Assembly: GCA_012932295.1 (NCBI GenBank)
Contig: JAAONU010000001.1
Coordinates: forward strand, 18,786,120-18,850,119
DNA from: Cyclina sinensis
Lineage: Eukaryota > Mollusca > Bivalvia > Venerida > Veneridae
Length of the DNA stretch: 64,000 nt
Direction of reading: 5' to 3'
This document shows, piece after piece, positions 27,666 through 39,568 of this stretch. The stretch's first letter is position 1; the number at the start of each line of letters is the position of its first letter. The position numbers and the translations under genes were made by a program. The notes under the pieces are model-generated. The model searched no databases, was not told the origin of the DNA, and saw only the letters and a program-made list of their open reading frames with translations.

Positions 27666-28440
27666 TGAGGAATTGTAGTTTTGGTTTGCACAAATGTTCA
27701 TTTTTATCAGACAGAGTGCCATGTGCAAAATTCAAGCCCTTGTATAATTTCATGAACTTCAGACCTGGTATAAATTCATGCTTACAATTTTGTCCAAATG
27801 TCAATTTTCATTGCAATTATTCCCTTTCTTGGACTCATATATGTACTAATTTATCTCCAGGTTCATTTAAAATGTATGTTTCACTATTAAGCACTAGAAT
27901 AGTCAAATTTGCTTCCTACTAACACCTCTTTTTATCCAATATTTGTGACGAGCGTATTTTGTGACAATGGCACCCGTGTTTAATTCAAATTTACATCTTT
28001 CGATAGTGTAAAATGGAATACGGAATCAAATATACGTTTCCTGTTTTAAAAAAAAGGATTTCTCTATCAGAAAATGAATACATGGGTATATGATATATAT
28101 AAGATAACACAGCTTGTAATCACTGGCTCCACGAAAGAATAAAAAGAGCCAGTGGGACTTTCGAGTTTGGGCTAATAACTTCATTAAATTAGATAAAAGA
28201 ATTATTTTACTTTCTGTAAGAAGGTTCGTACTTATTATACAGTTCGATTTGCAAGCCAATTTTTTTCTTTACGAGAGAACTTCCACAAGTTGTGCAATAA
28301 GGTCGATTTAAACCAAAACACGACAGCAGAAAGTAAAGATTTTGCAGAAACATTCGTCACGTTTTTGATAAAGCTATGCTTTTGCCAATCAAATATTTTG
28401 ATGACATTAACATTAATTATTTATATAAAACAGTGATCTT
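27666..28440. other. AT-rich spacer
   Basis: Mostly unique sequence; 27680-27730 still resembles the preceding module (GCACAAATGTTCAT). No gene. Confidence 0.4.
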
Positions 28441-29600
28441 ACATATTTTAAAAAGTTTTCCACTGATCTGTGCAGGTGATGTAGTTTTTGGTCCTACATG
28501 ACCATGTTTAAAATTTATTGGAAAGATCATTTAGACAAACATTCCGGCCAAGTTTCATGAACTTCATATAATAAAATTAGGTCTTAAATGTCCCCTCTTG
28601 AGAGTTCTTAATGTTTATCATTAATCTGAACTGGTGATCTAAGCTTTATCCTAAACAATTTTTTACTTGTTTGAGAGAAAAAATACTAGTATCAAGGGAA
28701 ACGTTCTTACCAAAGAATATGAAGATTTCATGCTGGATATGACATTCAGAACTTTTATCTGAGATGGTGATCAGGTCATTGACTTTCAAATTTGTTTCAC
28801 TAAGCTCATTACTAAGAAAACGTTGCTTTTTTAGACAAAATGTGACCTTTAGAGAGTTCACAAGGTTTTTCTTTGATCTGTGCTGATGTCTCCGGTTGAC
28901 TCTTTGTGACCAAGTTTTGAAATCGCCCGAGAGATCATTAAGATGAATACATGTATTCTGAACAAGCTCTTAATAAGTTCCATGAATTTGTTAAAAATGT
29001 GAGATCTGAGCTGCTTGACAAGAAAGATATCATCAAGCCATATATTTCTAACAAGCTTCGTGAAGATCAGACTGCAAATGTGACCTTTAAGTGTATTGAC
29101 AAGGTTTTCAGTTACTCTGCTGACCTAATGTTTGACCCCTATAAAGCTAGTCTCGAGCATGTGGACAAATATTTTGAAACGGTTTCGAGAGGATAGGGAG
29201 AAAATAACCTCTAGTGCGTTCAATTTAAATTAACTTTGTTTTTGACTTCCAAATCCGGTTTCTAACTATTCTGAAAAAAAACATCATCAGGCAAAAAAAA
29301 TACTAAGCAAGCTGTAGGAACATTCCTTAAAAAATATGACCTTAATAGTGTTTACAAGGTTTCCCTTAGATCTGAGCTGGTGACTTGTGTTCAAGAAAGA
29401 TATCATAAGACAAATGCTCTTTAAAAAGTCTAAAAGCTGTGACTTAGGGTTTGACCCCACATGACCCAGTTTCGACCCCACATGACCCAGTTTCGACCTC
29501 GAACGAAAACAATCTAAATAAGTTTCCTGAACAATGTGTCCAAAAATAGCATGTAAAGTGTTCAAGAGCTAAATGTTGACAAAAGACAGTGGCAATTTAT
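28441..29600 (+). repeat. Decayed 'TGACC...CACAAGGTTT' repeat
   Basis: About five diverged copies of a ~200-bp module: TTCATGAA, then AATGTGACCTTTAGAG, TTCACAAGGTTTTTC, TTGATCTG..CTG, GACCCCACATGACCCAG and TCATCAAG. The same module forms 52036-52918. The 81-codon ORF at 28951-29196 consists of this repeat (its TFKCIDKVF part is the CTTTAAGTGTATTGACAAGG copy) and is not called as a gene. Confidence 0.65.
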
Positions 29601-29638
29601 AAAATCATTCTCCAACAAGAAACATGGCAATGCCACGA

Positions 29639-30524
29639 AACCAGGTTTTCAAAAATGTTGTTCTGATTCTATACTATAGTATGAATTTTGGAATGAAGAT
29701 TGCTATGAATATTCAAAAGATTATAACATGACATGAAGGAAAAGATAATATTCATGAGAATACATGATAATGAGTAGGATGTAAATTTCGGCTAACAATA
29801 CTGTCTGCAAGGAGTATACTTAATAATGAGACAACAATTTCTGCACGTCATCTTGATGTGGTAAACATTTGTCTGAAGTTTCATCAAAATTCTTCAAAGG
29901 GTTGAAGAGTTACAGAGCGGACAGGATTTTCAATGTTAATGTCACTGTGACCTTGACCTTGGAGCCATCAAAATTCTTCAAAGGGTTGAAGAGTTACAGA
30001 GCGGACAGGATTTTCAATGTTAATGTCACTGTGACCTTGACCTTGGAGCCAGCCATGCGGAACATGCGTTCTGCACGTCATCTTGATGTGGTAAACATTT
30101 GTCTGAAGTTTCATCAAAATTCTTCAAAGGGTTGAAGAGTTACAGAGCGGACAGGATTTTCAATGTTAATGTCACTGTGACCTTGACCTTGGAGCCAGCC
30201 ATGCGGAACATGCGTTCTGCACGTCATCTTGATGTGGTAAACATTTGTCTGAAGTTTCATCAAAATTCTTCAAAGGGTTGAAGAGTTACAGAGCGGACAG
30301 GATTTTCAATGTTAATGTCACTGTGACCTTGACCTTGGAGCCAGCCATGCGGAACATGCGTTCTGCACGTCATCTTGATGTGGTAAACATTTGTCTGAAG
30401 TTTCATCAAAATTCTTCAAAGGGTTGAAGAGTTACAGAGCGGACACAATTTCGTTTGACGCCCGCCCATCCGCCCGCCATACCCCAATCTAATAACCAGG
30501 ATTTTCAAAATTGAAAACCTGGTT
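29639..30524. mobile_element. AACCAGGTTTTCAA-ended element with 146-bp array
   Basis: Fourteen-base inverted ends (AACCAGGTTTTCAA at 29639, TTGAAAACCTGGTT ending 30524). The right end also folds on itself (AACCAGGATTTTCA against TTGAAAACCTGGTT). The interior is a nearly perfect 146-bp array: CTGCACGTCATCTTGATG starts near 29842, 30072, 30218 and 30364, each followed by GTCACTGTGACCTTGACC. The first unit carries an 83-bp partial duplication. The array ends in CGCCCGCCCATCCGCCCGC. Three identical 60-codon ORFs 146 bp apart are repeat readings. Confidence 0.85.
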
Positions 30525-30850
30525 AAAAAGCTCACAATGAGCTCGGCCGCATGCTCAGGCTTGCGAAAAAGGGTAACGGATGCATATAAAAATAATCACC
30601 TTCTAAGAGCCTGATTCTACTGCGTTAGCAATAGGCTGAGGGTACGTTCACATAATAATAAAATTAGGCGTTCAGTGTTTCAGATACGCTCAAGACTGTT
30701 TTAAAAAGAACTTGGTACCTGCGATATCATTATGTGCTCGCTCTGAGGACTGAGTTTGTTGCTTAATGGAGTGATGCACTCAAAAATCATGACGATCTGG
30801 ACATCTCCGTTATTTTCCGAGAGTTTTACCACATCACAAGTATTCTCTCG
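30525..30850. other. Spacer
   Basis: No feature recognised between the two mobile elements. Confidence 0.4.
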
Positions 30851-31024
30851 CCGGTCCGACTGGCTCAATCGGTAGATAATCGGATTGTCAATCTTGACGA
30901 TCCCGGTTCAATCCCCATCATGGCCGGCACAATTTGTACGTGATAATTGATCTCAGACAATGCGTCTATGACTTTAGCTGTTAAACTGGCGTTAACCCCC
31001 AATAAGACCAAACTAAAACCAAAA
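30851..31024 (+). mobile_element. tRNA-derived SINE, second family
   Basis: The tRNA-like head CTGGCTCAATCGGTAGATAA (box A) is followed by CCCGGTTCAATCCCC (box B). The 3' end is TAGCTGTTAAACTGGCG, TTAACCCCCAATAAGACC, then an AAACTAAAACCAAAAC tail. The copy at 62046-62304 (minus strand) has the same head and the same 3' end, which supports a mobile family rather than a tRNA gene. The middle part is shorter here. Confidence 0.75.
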
Positions 31025-31217
31025 CAAGTATTCTCCCGTGTACATGTGGTACATGTAGTAGAATTAAGAATAGCTTGAAATAAGTTCCATTATGTCATCG
31101 TGTAACATCAGAGGTGATTTCCGTAGTAAGAGCCATGTCAGTGGTAAGTAGTCCAGGGGTAACGCAAATGACTTCTGCTTCTCCATAAACACTTCTAATT
31201 GTCTTGCAGACGAGACG

Positions 31218-31431
31218 TTAACCCTTAACCTGCTGGAACCGAAAGTGATTAGCCTTTGCCACCAGTATAGAGCCAGGTCAGCCTGCACATCCGTGCAGTC
31301 TGACCAGGCTCTATACTGTTGGTAGCTCCATTTTTGTATTTTGATATTGAAATCCCTTAAACTTTGAATGGACAGTTCCAAATTCAAAGCTGGACAAATC
31401 CATTACAAAATTTCAGCATGTTCAGGGTTAA
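31218..31431 (+). mobile_element. Complete TTAA-flanked MITE (piggyBac-like)
   Basis: Starts TTAACCCTTAACCTGCTGGA and ends with the inverse of TTAACCCTGAACATGCTGAA, so 17 of 20 terminal bases match. TTAA at both ends fits piggyBac-type TTAA target duplication. A central fold-back (CCACCAGTATAGAGCC / GGCTCTATACTGTTGG) flanks a CATCCGTGCAGTCTGACC loop. It is 214 bp with no coding capacity. Related copies are at 17961 and 37012. Confidence 0.85.
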
Positions 31432-31988
31432 ACCGAGGACGCATATATTGCTATTACACACTGACGATGATTGTAAAAGAACCAGGGGATGCTGTAGCGC
31501 TATGCCCAACAACCTTCAGAAAAAAAACCTAAACTCTCAGAGGATGTCGGATTACTTTTGCTTTTACAAACGAAGGGTTGGGAGTTGTAAACTATTCATT
31601 GAACGACGTTTGTTTAGAACAAAACCTTATATAGAAGATTTTAACCTAATTACGAACAAACTTCACTCGTTGAACTTTCTTTTAATCGCTGCGTTTGACT
31701 CTAAATAGGTATTATGGTAAAAGTAAATTTCCTAATTTTGATAACGGCGATATCGCGTTACTCTTTAAATGGATAGAAAGTGTTTCTTTCACAAGCTTGC
31801 TGAGTTCATCAAGTCCATTTAGCAGGATAATTCACTGTAATCGTTGATACACTGTTTACAGATCTACTGAGCGTAACAAATTCAACTGTTTACACAAAAC
31901 CTTTAGCACTAGATTTTTTTTCATTTCATTCTGAATTCAAAGCTACAAATACTGCGTCTTTTTTAAAAATATATTTACTTTTTTTCAG

Positions 31989-32135
31989 CTGCAAATATTT
32001 ACTGTTAAAGCCAGCCTATTTTATGATAGAAAACAAATCTAATCTTGAGATTATAGGTTGTGGATGTGATACGCCGAGGCTGTGTCGATCCGGACTGAGT
32101 TCACCCAATCCACACCTTTCTCCAAGACCATACAG
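31989..32135 (+). CDS. Candidate upstream exon of the two-TM gene A
   Basis: A strong acceptor (TTTACTTTTTTTCAG) precedes 31989 and a good donor (TACAG|GTAGGT) follows 32135. The frame is open across all 49 codons and ends in phase 2, the phase required by the gene A exon at 40526 (AG|A then TCT TTG). An ATG lies in this frame at 32023, giving a 37-residue start with a Cys/Pro/Ser-rich part (GCGCDTP... SSPNPHLSPRPY). It could be a first coding exon, an internal exon or chance. The distance to 40526 is 8.4 kb. Evidence is the splice signals and phase only; no family is recognised. Confidence 0.3.
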
Positions 32136-33184
32136 GTAGGTTCCTTTCGTAACTTTTTTTCCTAGTAATTGTGCAGTCAAGAAATATGTTTAAAGAATGT
32201 CAGTGCTTTTTGTAAAGACAGAAGACTATGAATTGTTAATTATGGTTCAGAAATAGGGTCCATGGTGGGGGAAAGGTGGTGTTGCTTTGGTACAAGAGTT
32301 ATCTGTTTAATGTAAAATGAATAATGCTCTGTACGAAAATTACGAATATATTGAGTTTTCCCATCGACGAAACACATGGAGGATACAAAATGTATATTTC
32401 ATTTCCATTATTCTCTTACACTGAAATGAGACCAGCTAGCCGTTTTTTAGATACATATTAGCTCGAAGGTTAGCGCTAAGAAAATAAGAAAGTATACTTT
32501 ATCCTATAAGCAAACAAAATAAGTCATTAAGTAAGTAAGTAAATTCTTTATTCCGGGAGGGTAAAATTTAATATAATTATAAACTGTAATTAAAATGACG
32601 TACTATAAAACAACAAATGACTTATGATACATATGATATAAAACCGTAAGATTTTTACACAATAAACACAAAACATAAATTTTACTAGAATTTAGCCAGA
32701 AATGGGAACGTGTGTTACTAACTCAAGTAATTATATTCGCGAAGGCTATTTTGGATACATAAAGAGAAGAGTCAAGCACTGACTCTGCCTAGGAATGATT
32801 TCAGTATGACCTCAAACAATAACCTTGAACGTAACAAGTGATATCGCCAACTGTAAAAAAAAACAATAATAAAAAAAAACAAACGGATTTTCCTTATTTG
32901 CTTGACCTTAGTGCCCAGTGACTGTTGGATGTTTGTCTGTCGATTGCAGCTCTAAGACTGCTTGATATAGTCGAACAAAGTGATTTAAACTTGGCAATAA
33001 TAAATTGAAAATGTGTCGCAGACTGACAGAATCTTATCGTCTGGTAAACAACGTAAACAACTTAACACTGTACATATATCAATAAAAATGTTTCTTCGGT
33101 ATCGCAAATTGGAAAGTTTATTTATGTCCATAGACTGATTAACGAACGCGTATCTGTTTACTTAACAAGAAAATTCCGAGCAAA
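32136..33184. other. Spacer with possible LINE 3' tail
   Basis: The run AAGTAAGTAAGTAAATTC followed by TTTATTCCGGGAGGG (about 32530-32560) looks like the 3' end of a minus-strand LINE with an ACTT-repeat tail. No reading frame survives in it. The rest has no recognised feature. Confidence 0.3.
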
Positions 33185-35085
33185 CACCAAAATGAATTAT
33201 TTTACGACATTGGCCATTTAACATAAAGTTGCTGACTATACCATATTTGCTGAATAACCGTAAAAGCTGCTCCTATTACAACTTTCGTTTCTTACATGTT
33301 TACTCTAAAGCATCTGTCGATTAAACATTCAAGTTGCTATCGTCCAGTTATCACAAAACCTGTTTATTTTGCAACATCAATCAAATAGAATTAAAATTGC
33401 TTACTTTTTCAACAGTAGTGATATAATCATTTCATTTTGGGGAACTATATGGTACTAGATCCTTCTCTTGCATGGATGCTGCACATCACAGAGTAATAAT
33501 GCTGTTGGCAGTACACATCATCGGCAGCTTTTGATGGGACTCCTTTAGATAAACAGTAGCCGTCTATATGCAGTCTGTGGTCTAGAGCTCATGTATATGG
33601 TTAAAAGCTGTCTTGGCAATACCGACTGCTTACAGTTTTATGATATGTTGCAGCCAGTTTCTAAGAATGTTATGAGAAGGTATAAAATAAGATACTCAAA
33701 CTGTTTTGCGTTCTGATGTTAATAAAACTTGACACTACCAGGGACACTGGTGAAAAGATAAACTAACAAATTAAAAACAATTTTTAAAACAAGATATGTC
33801 TTATGAAAATTATTGTAAAATCGTACTGCCTCGAATTCAATGTTTGTTTACGAGGGTATGAGGGTTTGTCTTATCAAAACAAAACATGTAAATGATATAT
33901 AAATATTGTACTCGAGACGAATTGCATGTGCTATTACATTGTTCACTGTATGATGAAATAAGAGTTAGTATGATTGAAAAAGCTTTGTCAGCAAATCTAG
34001 ACCTTTGCGATATGAATAGTGCAGAAAAGTTCACTCTCCTTTTTTACAAATGTTGATACGATTCCTCATTAGCCAAAAGCTGTTAGCATATTTAACAACA
34101 TAGACGTATTTTTTCCTCGTAAATAAATATGTGTAGTTGGATATAAGACCTTCCGACTTAAAATATTCCATTTTTATATTTGGTTAGAATGTAAGTGTAA
34201 TTCTAGATTATTGTGATTTGTTGCTGTTTTATTTTATTCTTATGGTCTCTTGTAACTCTCAATAGATTGGCCATTTACATATTTTATCTGGTTTCTATAA
34301 CACATGTGTACTGTGTATGTGAATGGAGACGCTGAAATAAATAAAAATAAATAAATAAAAAATTAACATATGCCTCCTTACAGGTTTTACTATATGAACG
34401 AAAATCATGCTGTCTTTATATAAGTCAAATTTACATTAAACAGCTCACTTCAACATTCAACAAATAAAAAAGACATAATGATTACAGGATTTCAGCAAAT
34501 TGTTGAATAAACGTTAATGTTTCTTTCATTTCACAGCATTGATGCATGTAAAACATGAATATTGCTCCTTTTACAACTTTCGCCGAATAAACATAAGAAT
34601 TGCTTACTTGATATCATGTTGCCAAATTAAGAGAAAGTTTTCTACTTTTTCGCCACCTTCACATAGAACTGTTTACTTCTGAACGTTAGCTGAAAAAAGA
34701 GTTACGTACATAAAAACAATTATTCAATAAGAGTAGAAGCGGCTTCCTTTCAACATTTGCATAATAGGCTTTGAAGTTGCTTCCTTGAGGATTGAGGATT
34801 TGGCGGAATAACAGAAAATTTGCTTACTTAAAGATTTTGCTGCATAAACACACGTCATTTGCTTTTTATTTAACATTTGTTGAATAGACATAAGGTTATA
34901 CATAAAACAACAGCTTAACAAACAAAAGCCGCTTACTTCACAACATTTGCCCTATAAACAAAACAACAACAACTAAATATAAATGAGAAGTTACATTGTA
35001 AACCGAGAAACGTGTCTACTTAAAAATAAAATAACTTAAAAACAAAAGCTGTTTACTTTCCAAATTGTGGCAAATAAGACTGTAG
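33185..35085. repeat. Ancient, highly diverged ~45-bp satellite
   Basis: Scattered imperfect copies of GCTTACTT..CAACATTTGC followed by (T)GAATAAACATAA recur at irregular 40-60-bp spacing from 33185 to 33420 and again from 34370 to 35085. The best examples are near 34590, 34820, 34860 and 34935. The gap is filled by a LINE fragment. Divergence is high, so the period is approximate. Confidence 0.5.
33880..34366 (+). mobile_element. 3' end of a non-LTR retrotransposon (LINE)
   Basis: A decayed reading frame at about 33896-34060 gives YCTRDELHVLLHCSLYDEIR and, further on, AEKFTLLFYKC before a stop. This pattern (C...E.H.LL.C..Y..IR, then EKF..L) matches the Cys/His motif at the C-terminus of LINE ORF2 polyproteins. 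It is followed by ~300 bp of 3' UTR ending in GAATGGAGACGCTGAAATAA and an (AAAT)n tail (34337-34366), typical of LINE 3' ends. The 5' part is truncated or unreadable; the clade is not determined. It sits inside the older ~45-bp satellite. Confidence 0.55.
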
Positions 35086-35186
35086 TTTTAGAAATTCGTA
35101 GAACCAAAGTCATTTCGAAGCTTTAAAAGGATTTTGCTTTAAGAATGCGTACATGTATGCAGCCTTCACCTTTGTCTACGTGTTAT

Positions 35187-35369
35187 AATGTACCCTTAGA
35201 ACAAATGGTGTACGTTAATGTACCCTTAGAACAACTGGTGTACGTTTATGTACCCTTAGAACAAATGTGTACGTTAATGTACCCTTAGAACAAATGGTGT
35301 ACGTTAATGCACCCTTAGAACAAATGGTGTACGTTTATGTACCCTTAGAACAAATGGTGTACGTTTAGC
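35187..35369. repeat. 30-bp tandem repeat, 6 copies
   Basis: Unit TGTACCCTTAGAACAAATGG then TGTACGTTAA, about six copies with one- or two-base differences and one short deletion. Confidence 0.9.
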
Positions 35370-37011
35370 AAAATGGAAATCACCTGCATGGAAACAACAA
35401 CAACAAAAACATCTCAGTAGGCGGATTCTTTTTTTAGGCGTATACATGCTATAGCGCAAACAAAACATATTTGTCTTTAATTTGTACAGGTTTTTTTCAT
35501 ACATTTATTATCTCTGAAGATATAATTACGGAACGGTAATACGTACGTGTCCTTTTGAAATTGTTTTCTGCCTAAAAATAATAAAAACTGGTAAACCCTG
35601 CCATGTCATAACAGCTCGAAATGAGCTCATTTTTGCTCTTTTTAGGTCATCGAATTTCTTTTCTTTTCACCAAATGTAACGATCTTTTCATTGTTTTAAT
35701 TTATCGTTTCTTGTTTGAGATGACAATATAATTGCTATAATTAGTAAAAATAAATAGTAAAGATCTGCTGTCCGTTTAGACCATATCTGAGGACTTGCCT
35801 TCAGTTCAAGTAGGGTTATTGAAGATTCAATATATTAATTACTCCCAAACGAAAGTGGTTTATGTAGTAAATACGTTGGTATTAACACTATATTGTATTT
35901 TACAAGCAATCAATGTAAAATCTCGGATTATTTTATCAAGTTGATTTTAAACAGCCTAATGGGGAAAATAACATATTACGTATCAAAAACGGTTTAAAGG
36001 TACGTTTACTTTTTTTACATAGTTTTGTTAAGATTACCCAAATCGGTATCATAGTGTTGCTCATAATTTCTATTATTTTCGCTGTTAGATATGCACTGAT
36101 TCTTGGTTTATTCAATTCTCCTGAGTCTGAGACGTCCTGGTCGAAAAGCAACCCTTATAAGTATTCGGTCTACCCATCCGTCAATCCGTGCGCCAGTTTC
36201 GGTTCTCAATAATGACAACTTTCAAGATCAGTAATGAATGTTAAACATGGTGCTTGGAGTGTTTGCTGTAGAACACAGAACAGTGTTGCTTTATCTTGAG
36301 ATATGGTTTGCACTGAGTATGACGCCCGTTTCAACAGTCTTTCGGACAGGCTACCTAACCAACGATCCGTAATGAACCCGAATTCGACTCATCCCTTCGT
36401 AAGACACTGTCAGATAGTGGTCGATCAATCAATCAATAAGAAATTATCGAAATTTGAGGAAAGCAATCTTAACCTTTCGACCACAAAAGCGGGTAGAATA
36501 CCTTAACCGGAAGGACATGAAATTTTTCTACTTGTATGAAACTTCAAAACTGTAATAAAGGGCATTATGTTATGTGCTCTTTATGTCGTGAACATGAAAA
36601 CAAAAAAAACTATGGAATAATAATCCAAAAATAATTATATCTGCCCAGTGTGTGCCTATTTATATTATCAACTTAATTGTTTAGTAGGTGATATGATTGT
36701 TAAAATTATTTTTGTAAACATGTAAATAATCGATTCAGCATTACTTTACTTAGGATTATTCTTAGGCGTTCATAGATGTTAAACAAGATATATCTACATG
36801 AACTTTTGACATGTTAGTCAAATAATCCGTAAAAACCCGTTCCTGATTTGAAACGAACATTCCAAAAGAAAATTTCATCGTTTTTCAATCGCATTTGATT
36901 AATATATTTACATACATATAAAACTACATTGAACAGTTTAGTCGTAATGTTTACATATCATGACACTGTTAAGGAATGAAAACAAGTTAGCGATATTTGT
37001 TAAGCTGTAAT
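35370..37011. other. Non-coding stretch
   Basis: No gene supported; ORFs of 60-70 codons lack context. If the exon at 31989-32135 belongs to gene A, this is intron. Confidence 0.4.
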
Positions 37012-37224
37012 TTAACCCTAACCATGCTTAATATCTTAAATGGACTTGTCCATCTTTCAGTTTGGACAGGTTCATTAATTGTTTATGGGGATGCTTATTG
37101 AAAATTTATGAACTGAATGGCAAATAATGCAGACCATGATTAGACTGCACGGATGTGCAGGTTGATCTTTGTCTGCACATATTGCAAAGGCAGAGTTAAT
37201 TGGATCGAGCACGGTGAAGGTTAA
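37012..37224 (-). mobile_element. Diverged TTAA MITE, inverted copy
   Basis: TTAACCCTAACCATGCT at the left and the inverse of TTAACCTTCACCGTGCT at the right; 14 of 17 terminal bases agree. The core GACTGCACGGATGTGCAG is the reverse complement of the core of the copies at 17961 and 31218. At 213 bp the size agrees with the complete copy. Confidence 0.65.
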
Positions 37225-37790
37225 GTACAGTTTTACCGATATATATATATATAAAGTGATTAAAGGAAATGATCTTATACATAAAAAGGTCACCTTTTTA
37301 ATAGTAAAAAATCAGTTTAATGTTTAATCCTGCAGCTCGAATAATTAAGTCAAAGTACAGGCAGCTTTAATGTTTATAAAAACAGAATAAAAATATAGTT
37401 TCGTTTTAAAAGTAATCTGTACAGATACACGAATATATACTTTCTCAGAGTAAATATGTTACATTTTTGTCTTCTACTTGACCTCTGCGTCTGAACAAAA
37501 GGCAATGCATACTGGTCATAAACAAATCTGACTATTTCCCTTCATATAAGTCTTTTTGTAGGGAAATTTGCCACTTAGATAAATATTTTGTCCTACTAGA
37601 TTTGCCTAAATTCCATTTTGTCCATGCACACAATTGCCCCTCGTTCATGCTTTAATGTAGACATCTCTCCATCAATCATTTTATTCATCCTTGACATTTT
37701 CCTTTCAGAATTTTGTGCAAACAGACATTTGCCTCTGGAGGTTTTTTTCTTTGTTTGTGCTTGACATTTTTCTCTGAGATGTATCTCCCC
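37225..37790. other. Spacer
   Basis: Contains a (TA)n tract near 37238 and, from about 37550, increasingly recognisable diverged edges of the 61-bp minisatellite that follows. No gene. Confidence 0.4.
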
Positions 37791-38965
37791 GCAGACACCT
37801 AACCTTTATTTATTTTGTCCCCTCAAATATATTTCATTTTGTCCACTGGGAATTCACCCCTCAAAAATTTCTTCACGCAGACATTAACCTTTATTCATTT
37901 TGTCCATGGGGAATTCACATCTCAAGTATTTCTCCACGCAGACATTAACCTTTATTCATTTTGTCCATGGGGAATTCTTCCCTCAAATATTTCTCCACGA
38001 ATACTAAATACATTTACCCTTTATTTATTTTGTCCATTGGGAATTCTCCCCTCAAATATTTCCCCACGCAGACATGAACCTTTATTCATTTTGTCCATGG
38101 GGAATTCTCCCCTCAAATATTTCTCCACGCAGACATGAACCTTTATTTATTTTGTCAATGGGGAATTCTCCCCTCAAATATTTCTCCACGCAGACATTAA
38201 CCTTTATTCATTTTGTCCATGGGGAATTCTCCCGTCAAATATTTCTCTACGAATACCAAGTACAATTATCTTTTATTCATTTTGTCCTTGGGGACTTTAT
38301 CCCTCAAATATTTCCTCACGCAGACATTAACCTTTATTTATTTTGTCCATGGGGAATTCTCCCCTCAAATATTTCTCCACGCAGACATGAACCTTTATTC
38401 ATTTTGTCCATGGGGAATTCTCCCCTCAAATATTTCTCCACGCAAAATTTAACCTTTATTCATTTTGTCCGTGGAGAATTCTCCCCTCAAATATTTCTCC
38501 ACACAGATATTTACCGTTATTCATTTTGTCCATGCATGATGGGGAATTCTCCCGTCAAATATTTCTCTACGAATACCAAGTACAATTATCTTTTATTCAT
38601 TTTGTCATTGGGGACTTTATCCCTCAAATATTTCTCCACGCAGACATTAACCTTTACTCATTTTGTCCAAGGGGAATTCACCCCTGAAATGTCCTTCACG
38701 CAGACATAAACATTTATTTAATTTGTCCATGGGGAATTCACCCCTAAAATATTTCTCCACGCAGACATTAACCTTTATTCATTTTGTCCATGGGGAATTC
38801 ACCCCTTAAATATATTTCCATGCAGACAGTTATCCTTTACTAATTTTGTCCATGGAGAATTAGACCCTCAAATAATTGGCCACGTAGACATTTTCCCTTT
38901 ATTCATTTTGTCCATGGGGAATTCGTATTCAAATAATTTTCCTGGCAGACATTTACCTTTCAATT
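37791..38965 (+). repeat. 61-bp minisatellite
   Basis: About eighteen copies of a unit running CACGCAGACATTAACC, TTTATTCATTTTGTCCATG, GGGAATTCTCCCCTC, AAATATTTCTC. A variant with ACGAATACCAAGTACAATT recurs at 38250 and 38570, showing a higher-order repeat of about 320 bp. Units decay outward on both sides. With 61 bp per unit the frame shifts each copy, so three units form a 61-codon periodic ORF. The 211-codon ORF at 38074-38709 is this artefact. Confidence 0.95.
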
Positions 38966-39267
38966 ATTTTTTCAGCTGATAATTTGCCTTTCAGATATTT
39001 ATCTATGCGGATATTTGTTCCTCTTTCATATTTTCCGTGTGAACATTAGTCCATCGTTCTTTTTGTCCATGCGGACGTTTCTCGCTTCAGATATTTGCAG
39101 CAACTTTAGCTGAATATACTATTTCAATCATCTGTTAAGATTCTTTACAATAAGCAAATAAATAAAGATTTTTTTTTGAAGTTTTTTCTCTCTTTAATAA
39201 ATGAAATGAAATGTAAGTGCAGTGAAACTGAATGATGGTCAGCCTGACAAAATAACAGAGGGGAAAA

Positions 39268-39290
39268 ATGTCAGCAAGAACAAAGTTGAG
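39268..39290 (+). CDS. Alternative short first exon of gene A
   Basis: ATG at 39268 is preceded by an in-frame TAA and opens seven codons (MSARTKL) plus two bases. These end at a perfect donor, TTGAG|GTGAGT. The phase (2) fits the exon at 40526 and would give a 291-residue protein. It cannot be joined to the 39547 acceptor as coding sequence, because that frame stops at 39563. Competing first exons are 39569-39705 and 31989-32135; sequence alone does not decide. Confidence 0.35.
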
Positions 39291-39568
39291 GTGAGTGGCC
39301 AAGTCCGAGCGACAATTACTGTGACGGTTACTGACGCTTCCATGTGATAAGCAATGTTGATATATTGCTCTTAGTTGTCTTCAGAACAACGACAGGTGAT
39401 GGAGAGGAAGACTTGACAGCAGACTACCGAACCCGTAACTCTGAAACAGCCCGCGCTACTTCGCTTCTGAGAGTATAATGGTCTGAATGAAGCATAAATA
39501 AGTGTACTAATTAAAGTTACTAACATATTAGAATGATATTTTACAGGAGGCGAAGTCTAACTTAAGCG

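Noticed and set aside
28951..29196. 81-codon ORF that looks protein-like
   Set aside because: It lies in tandem modules of a dispersed repeat also present at 52036-52918.
29869..30427. Three identical 60-codon ORFs 146 bp apart
   Set aside because: Readings of the 146-bp satellite units inside a transposon.
31364..31708. 114-codon plus-strand ORF
   Set aside because: Begins inside the TTAA MITE; the rest has no acceptor, donor or family signal.
38074..38709. 211-codon plus-strand ORF with repeated FILSMGNSPLKYFSTQT
   Set aside because: Produced by the 61-bp minisatellite; three units equal 61 codons, so the translation is periodic and not a protein.
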